From assembly GCA_021846965.1 (NCBI GenBank), contig JAJZWA010000022.1, forward strand, positions 1 to 54,463: a stretch of 54,463 nt of DNA, written 5' to 3'. This document shows, one piece after another, positions 51,010-54,463 of this stretch. The position numbers and the translations under genes are program-made. Every line of letters starts with the position of its first letter. Within the stretch, counting starts at the first letter, position 1. This stretch comes from Pseudomonadota bacterium (lineage in GTDB: Bacteria > Pseudomonadota > Gammaproteobacteria > Burkholderiales > Burkholderiaceae_C). The notes below the pieces were generated by a model. That model worked only from the letters and a program-made list of their open reading frames with translations, did not search any database and had not been told where the DNA came from.

Positions 51010-51413
51010 TGCCCGCGCTCGATACCAATGTTCTGGTTCGCTACCTTGTCCAGGACGACCCAGCGCAATTCGCTGCGGCAGGGCGACTCATCGGTCGCTG
51101 CCTGGACGAAGGCTTGTCGCTGTTCGTCCCCGTAACGGTCGTTCCGGAGCTTGAGTGGGTGTTGCGGTCCAACTTCGGATTCGCCAAGGGCGACGTCTTG
51201 CGGGCGCTTTCGAGCTTGTTTTCGGCATCCGAGCTGACCCTGGAATCGGAACGCGCTCTCGAGGTCGCACTCCAACTGTATCGTGAAGGCACGGCTGACT
51301 TTGCCGACTGCCTGCACATCGCACTGGCGACGCAGGCGGGCGAGCAGCCGCTGTGGACCTTTGACAAAGGTGCCGCCAAGGTCAGCGGCGCTCGGCTTCT
51401 GGCCAGGATCTGA
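51009..51413 (+). CDS. vapC: PIN-domain ribonuclease toxin (VapC)
   Basis: 134-residue PIN-domain toxin, a Mg-dependent endoribonuclease usually aimed at tRNA or rRNA. The acidic active-site residues are in LDTNVLVRYLV (Asp5), VVPELEWVL (Glu) and GTADFADCLHIALA (two Asp), with a final Asp in LWTFDKGAAK. The module is complete and in coupled translation with vapB, so it is likely functional. It is bracketed by inverted repeats. Confidence 0.94.
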   Translation: MPALDTNVLVRYLVQDDPAQFAAAGRLIGRCLDEGLSLFVPVTVVPELEWVLRSNFGFAKGDVLRALSSLFSASELTLESERALEVALQLYREGTADFADCLHIALATQAGEQPLWTFDKGAAKVSGARLLARI

Positions 51414-51498
51414 ACAGACGATGGGTGATCGCCACCGCGACCTGGCCAGGTGCGGTTGGTCGCAGGGTTCCGGGCATCCAATCCAGCACTGCGAGGAT

Positions 51499-51548
51499 CC
51501 GCTCAGGATGCTGACGACCTCAGCGACCGTTGAGTGCACCATGGCTGT
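51499..51548 (-). repeat. Dispersed repeat, copy B (right flank of VapBC, inverted)
   Basis: Reverse complement of copy A with five mismatches in 50 bp. It starts 86 nt after the vapC stop. Further downstream (51549-51719) is non-coding DNA with short dyads such as CCCCTTGGGG and no gene. Confidence 0.8.
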
Positions 51549-51719
51549 CATTGCCACAGCCGGGGGCCAATGTCCCCTTGGGGCGAACTCCGGTCGTCGA
51601 GCCGGCGTTGGCAGCCCGGCCTTTGCCGCCGCGCAGGTGTTCAACGCGAGAGGCCGCAGTCGACCCATTGCAGCCACGGGAGATAGCCGGAGCGGACATC
51701 GATCGCCCCCTCTCCATGA

Positions 51720-51845
51720 CTGCAGCGACGAACCGCTGAATTGCAGGGGCGCAGCGTCAGCGATTTCCTGGTCACCGCAGCGCTTCGAGATGCCCAGCGC
51801 ACGATCGAGGATGCGCAGATTCTTGATCCAGGAGGTGGCGGGTGA
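51720..51845 (+). pseudogene. DUF1778 (TacA-type) antitoxin fragment
   Basis: A 41-codon frame opens after a stop at 51717-51719 and reads LQRRTAELQGRSVSDFLVTA then ALRDAQRTIEDAQILD before a Gly-rich end and TGA. This is the core of DUF1778 ribbon-helix-helix antitoxins (AAELQGRSVSDFxxxAAxxxAxxxIEDAxxxxL). The N-terminal DNA-binding strand, the toxin-binding tail and the GNAT toxin partner are all missing. It is therefore a relic of a second toxin-antitoxin module next to VapBC. Confidence 0.7.
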
Positions 51846-51906
51846 TTTCGATTGCCCTCGATGGTGAGCTCAGGCAAGATCCGGCCCTACAAGGGGGAGC
51901 CGCACG

Positions 51907-52947
51907 ATGGATGACGTCACCGTTCTGATCACGGGCATTTCAGGGTTCATCGCCAAGCACTGCGCGGTCGAACTGCTCGGGCACGGCTATCGTGTGCGCG
52001 GCACCGTGCGCAGCGCCGACAAGGCCGATGCGGTACGCAAGACCCTGGCCGAGCATGCAAACCCTGCGCGACTCGAGTTCGTGGTGGCCGATCTGTTGTC
52101 CGATGCCGGCTGGAGCGATGCGATGCAAGGCGTGGATGGCGTGCTGCACCTGGCCTCTCCCTTTCCGCTGGCGCAGCCCAAGGACGAAGGCGAACTGATC
52201 CGGCCCGCGGTGGACGGGACCCTGCGCGTGCTTCGTGCGGCCCAAGTCGCCGGAGTGAAACGCTTCGTGCAGACGTCGTCGACCGTGGCGGTGCTCTTCG
52301 GCCACGGCCGCGGCCACTCCGGCCCTTACACCGAGGTCGACTGGACCGATGTCGACGCCCCGCATGTCACGGCCTACGCCAAGTCCAAGACCCTGGCGGA
52401 ACGCGCGGCCCGCGATTTCGTGGCCAGGGAATGGCCCGCGCTTCACTACGCATCGGTCAATCCCGGCCTGGTGCTGGGGCCTCTGCTCGACGGCGACGCC
52501 GGCAGCTCCGCCGACCTCATCGCCAGCTGCCTGCGGGGCAAATACCCTGGCTGCCCGCGGTTGTCATTGCCCGTGGTCGACGTCCGCGACGTGGCCGTGG
52601 CGCACCGGCTGGCGCTGGAATCGGACGCGGCCTCTGGTGGTCGCTTCCTGGCCACGTCGGGGTCGGTCTGGTTCAAGGACCTGATGCGGCCCATCAAGGA
52701 CAGCCTGGGCGCGCGGGCGCGCAAGGTGCCGACCCGCGAATTGCCGGACTTCCTGGTCAAGCTGGTGTCCCTCTTCGACCCCGCCTCGCGCCCCATCGTG
52801 CCGGACCTGGGAGTCGAATACCCGATCGACAATTCCACCACCTGCAGGACCCTGGGCATGGCATTCAGGCCGCATACGGAATCAGGACCGGCGATGGCCG
52901 AGAGTCTGCTGCGGCTGGGTCTCGTATCGACCGGTCGCATGACTTGA
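51907..52947 (+). CDS. NAD(P)-dependent epimerase/dehydratase-type reductase
   Basis: 346-residue extended short-chain dehydrogenase, like dihydroflavonol-4-reductase or aldehyde reductases. The Rossmann loop is VLITGISGFIAKH (GxxGFIA). The active site has SST in the QTSSTVAVL strand and YAKSK (Tyr-x-x-x-Lys). Arg in RGTVRSADKAD near residue 38 suggests NADPH. The C-terminal domain ends with a normal substrate lid. AAGGGGGAG precedes the ATG. It stands alone. Substrate unknown; relatives reduce aldehydes or ketones such as methylglyoxal. Confidence 0.88.
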   Translation: MDDVTVLITGISGFIAKHCAVELLGHGYRVRGTVRSADKADAVRKTLAEHANPARLEFVVADLLSDAGWSDAMQGVDGVLHLASPFPLAQPKDEGELIRPAVDGTLRVLRAAQVAGVKRFVQTSSTVAVLFGHGRGHSGPYTEVDWTDVDAPHVTAYAKSKTLAERAARDFVAREWPALHYASVNPGLVLGPLLDGDAGSSADLIASCLRGKYPGCPRLSLPVVDVRDVAVAHRLALESDAASGGRFLATSGSVWFKDLMRPIKDSLGARARKVPTRELPDFLVKLVSLFDPASRPIVPDLGVEYPIDNSTTCRTLGMAFRPHTESGPAMAESLLRLGLVSTGRMT

Positions 52948-52983
52948 GGCCTGTACGCCGGCCCGGCGCCGGCGGCAGGGAGC

Positions 52984-53403
52984 TCAGGCGGCCTGGGCGA
53001 GGCGCTGGCTGAAGCCGTCGAGGATGGAGTTCCATCCCTTGTCATGGGAGCGTCCCCCGTCGGAATCCGGCAGGCCCGAGTGCACCACGGTCATGCACGT
53101 ACCGGACGGGGTGGCCTGGAAGCTCACGCTGACGGTGGACTCGAGGCCGCCGGTGTACGGGGACATCCAGGTATGCCGCAGGAGGCGGCCGCGGGTGAGC
53201 TCGGTGAAGTAGCCATAGTGCGGCGTGCCGTGGATGCGCCAATAGAACATGCCGTCCTCGCGCGGGTCGAGGATCAGCTTGTCGGCCATGTTCCAGAGCG
53301 TGCCGGGCACGGCGGGGTCGAGCCAGGCGTCGAAGGCCTGCTCGGGGGTGGCGGCGATCATGCGCTCGACGGTGATGGTGATGGTCTGCGGAGTTGCGTT
53401 CAC
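52984..53403 (-). CDS. SRPBCC (AHSA1-type) domain protein
   Basis: 139-residue START-like fold protein. It begins TITVERMIAATPEQAFDAWLDP, the typical AHSA1 first strand and helix, and has FYWRIHGTPHYGYF and a final amphipathic helix (KGWNSILDGFSQRL). The GTG start at 53403 overlaps the stop of the ArsR gene (GTGA). ArsR-SRPBCC pairs are common and often respond to a small hydrophobic ligand that the SRPBCC fold may bind. The ligand is unknown. Confidence 0.9.
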   Translation of the reverse strand: MNATPQTITITVERMIAATPEQAFDAWLDPAVPGTLWNMADKLILDPREDGMFYWRIHGTPHYGYFTELTRGRLLRHTWMSPYTGGLESTVSVSFQATPSGTCMTVVHSGLPDSDGGRSHDKGWNSILDGFSQRLAQAA

Positions 53404-53750
53404 GGCTTGGGCTCCTGGGGTTTGACGCTGGCCTTGGCGAAATGCCGCTGGAACTCGTCGAGGTGCTCGTTCCAGAACCGCTCGTACTCGTGAACCCAGG
53501 TCGCCACCGACTGCAGCGGCGCCGCCTCGAAGGAGATCAATACCTCTCGTCCCTGCCGCTTGCGCCGGATCAGCCCTGCACGCTCGAGCAGCTTGAGGTG
53601 CTTGGTCACCGCGTTGAGCGCGGTGTCGAAGGGCTCGGCGATGTCGGTGAAGCGCGCCGGCCCTTCGGCCAGCCTGGCGATGATGGCCCGGCGGGTCGGG
53701 TGAGACAGCGCGGTGAGCACGTCGGAGAGAGGATCGATCGAAGGGTCCAT
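53400..53750 (-). CDS. ArsR family winged-helix repressor
   Basis: 116-residue regulator. The wHTH core is LTALSHPTRRAIIARLAEGP, then RFTDIAEPFDTALNAVTKHL and LLERAGLIRRKRQGRE. No metal-binding CxC motif is present, so it belongs to the non-metal subgroup that is paired with SRPBCC genes. A perfect 24-bp palindrome lies five nt upstream of ATG 53750 and covers the likely promoter, which indicates autorepression. There is no Shine-Dalgarno; the -10 to ATG distance suggests a leaderless message. Confidence 0.92.
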   Translation of the reverse strand: MDPSIDPLSDVLTALSHPTRRAIIARLAEGPARFTDIAEPFDTALNAVTKHLKLLERAGLIRRKRQGREVLISFEAAPLQSVATWVHEYERFWNEHLDEFQRHFAKASVKPQEPKP

Positions 53751-53755
53751 GCGAA

Positions 53756-53779
53756 ACACTACACCATATGGTGTAGTGT
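53756..53779. promoter_or_regulatory. 24-bp perfect palindromic operator of arsR
   Basis: Half-site ACACTACACCAT is followed by its exact reverse complement. It covers the -10 and most of the spacer of the arsR promoter. Size and position fit an ArsR dimer site. Confidence 0.8.
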
Positions 53780-53786
53780 GTGGCAA
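53758..53786 (-). promoter_or_regulatory. arsR promoter
   Basis: On the minus strand -35 TTGCCA (53786-53781), 17-nt spacer and -10 TGTAGT (53763-53758). Seven nt (GTTTCGC) separate the -10 from the ATG, so transcription would start at or next to the start codon. Confidence 0.6.
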
Positions 53787-53911
53787 GCATGGACTTTCGC
53801 AGGGGAGGGGTTCGCGGCTGGGGGTGGAAGTCCGCCAGCACCTCGAGTCGCGCCTGCGGCGGCCCGGCGAGCGGTAGACTGGCCCTACAAGCCCTGATCC
53901 CGAAGTCAGCT

Positions 53912-54112
53912 ATGCGCCTGTTCCTCGCCATCTTCCTGCCCTGGCTGGCCTTTTTCACCATCGGCCGTCCTGTCGCGGGCATCATCTGCCTGGTGTTGCA
54001 ACTCACGATTCTCGGGTGGGTTCCGGCCGCGATCTGGGCTGTCTACTCGCTGAGCCAGTACAAGACCGACAAGAAGATCGAGGCTGCGATGACGGGGGGC
54101 CGCCCGCGATGA
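53912..54112 (+). CDS. Pmp3/YqaE family small membrane protein
   Basis: 66-residue protein with two hydrophobic helices: MRLFLAIFLPWLAFFTIGRP and ICLVLQLTILGWVPAAIWAV. The LPWLAFF and LGWVPAAIWAVY blocks match the Pmp3/YqaE stress-membrane family (LPPLxVF, LGxIPGxIHAxY), although the Gly-Ile-His of typical members is Ala-Ile-Trp. The charged tail is KTDKKIEAAM. A TAGACT hexamer (53874-53879) may be its -10. ATG 53912 is chosen because the first helix starts there. Confidence 0.75.
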   Translation: MRLFLAIFLPWLAFFTIGRPVAGIICLVLQLTILGWVPAAIWAVYSLSQYKTDKKIEAAMTGGRPR

Positions 54113-54296
54113 ACGCGGGGCGTCGTGCCGCCGGGGTGGAGGCACCTCGTGCTGGCTGGCGCAAGGCGGCGCTTCGTCGCGGCCCAGGCCTGGGCCACTG
54201 AACACTCCAGCACGCCATCGACGGGAAGACCGGCGCCGAGCGCTGCGTGTTCGCCGGCGGGTCCGACTCCGGGAAATGCTTGCCGAGGCTGGGCCC

Positions 54297-54386
54297 TGGT
54301 GCCCGGAGGGGGAATCGAACCCCCACGACCTGTTCAGGGTCGGCGGATTTTAAGTCCGCTGCGTCTACCGATTTCGCCATCCGGGC
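54297..54386 (-). tRNA. tRNA-Leu (anticodon UAA)
   Basis: On the minus strand the acceptor arm GCCCGGA pairs with TCCGGGC, followed by discriminator A and encoded CCA (54299-54297). The D-arm is GGCGAAATCGGTAGACGC; the anticodon stem-loop GCGGACTTAAAATCCGC has TAA; a long variable arm (GACCCTGAACAGGTC) gives the class II type of leucine tRNAs; the T-arm is GGGGGTTCGATTCCCCC. An extended -10 (TGCTAGCAT, hexamer 54416-54411) lies upstream of the 5' end. Confidence 0.97.
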
Positions 54387-54463
54387 CGCGCATGTCGCGG
54401 GTAGGCGCGCATGCTAGCAGGGGGAACCCGGCGGGGGGGCGATGCTGCGGCTGGTGGCGCCTC

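Noticed and set aside
51530..51877. Short frames on both strands between repeat B and the reductase gene, other than the DUF1778 fragment.
   Set aside because: They lack starts with ribosome binding sites and recognisable domains, and overlap each other; only the DUF1778 frame has a motif.
54297..54386. tRNA-Leu as an integration site for the accessory block to its left.
   Set aside because: I found no second copy of the tRNA 3' end in the window and no integrase gene, so the claim has no support here.

Overview
The window is a high-GC chromosomal segment with densely packed genes and strong G/C preference at third codon positions. Gene content and order point to a betaproteobacterium of the order Burkholderiales: msrB-yciB-bolA-ppiC, mfd/serB divergent from ispD-ispF, ilvI-ilvH-ilvC near psd-pssA, and GC-rich hairpin repeats between genes. 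I cannot name the genus from sequence alone. No rRNA, CRISPR array, integrase, intact transposase or phage module is visible. One tRNA gene, tRNA-Leu(UAA), lies at the right end.

Layout. 1-4200 (leftward genes): the first 29 codons of a LysR regulator, an exported parvulin isomerase with a clear terminator, bolA, yciB, msrB and selO. 4378-9108 (rightward): a five-gene branched-chain-amino-acid-type ABC importer. 9137-13432: a CNNM/CorC-type membrane protein, a Cys/Met-metabolism PLP lyase, a LapA-domain protein and serB. 13505-18404: mfd divergent from ispD-ispF. 18411-22238: ilvI-ilvH-ilvC, each gene preceded by a foldable leader. 22239-22832: a gene-free stretch of tandem GC-rich repeats. 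22833-24643: a TetR regulator coupled to a His/Pro/Tyr-rich exported protein, and a DUF3617 protein. 24739-26320: psd-pssA. 26351-30111: GMC oxidoreductase, wrbA and an SGNH hydrolase. 30237-32525: four overlapping minor-pilin genes (pilV-pilW-pilX-pilE-like) without pilY1. 32647-38447: an AI-2E family permease, then DUF485, an actP-like symporter with an in-frame amber codon, a cNMP/CBS/DUF294 protein and a DEDDh exonuclease. 38480-40640: hemerythrin, DUF1328, a retropepsin-like protease and a PP-loop (DUF71) ATPase.

From about 40.6 kb to 52 kb the character changes. GC is visibly lower in places, spacing is looser, and small regulator/effector pairs alternate with broken genes: a VOC protein, an orphan protein, a sigma factor lacking region 4, an alpha/beta hydrolase divergent from an AraC regulator, a GH5-like lipoprotein, a TetR/EamA pair, a dmeRF-type Ni/Co efflux pair, and a VapBC toxin-antitoxin module bracketed by inverted copies of a dispersed repeat, with a DUF1778 antitoxin fragment beside it. 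The window closes with an NAD-dependent reductase, an ArsR/SRPBCC operon, a small Pmp3/YqaE-like protein and tRNA-Leu.

Most notable signals: (1) seven genes have a -10-like hexamer only 6-7 nt before ATG and no Shine-Dalgarno, suggesting recurrent leaderless transcripts; (2) foldable RNA leaders precede ilvI, ilvH and ilvC; (3) an intact-looking actP frame carries a TAG codon at codon 50; (4) the ABC ATPase pair has complementary degenerate motifs, implying one canonical and one degenerate ATP site; (5) several regulators have exact or near-exact operator palindromes; (6) a three-copy repeat family lies around the toxin-antitoxin locus.
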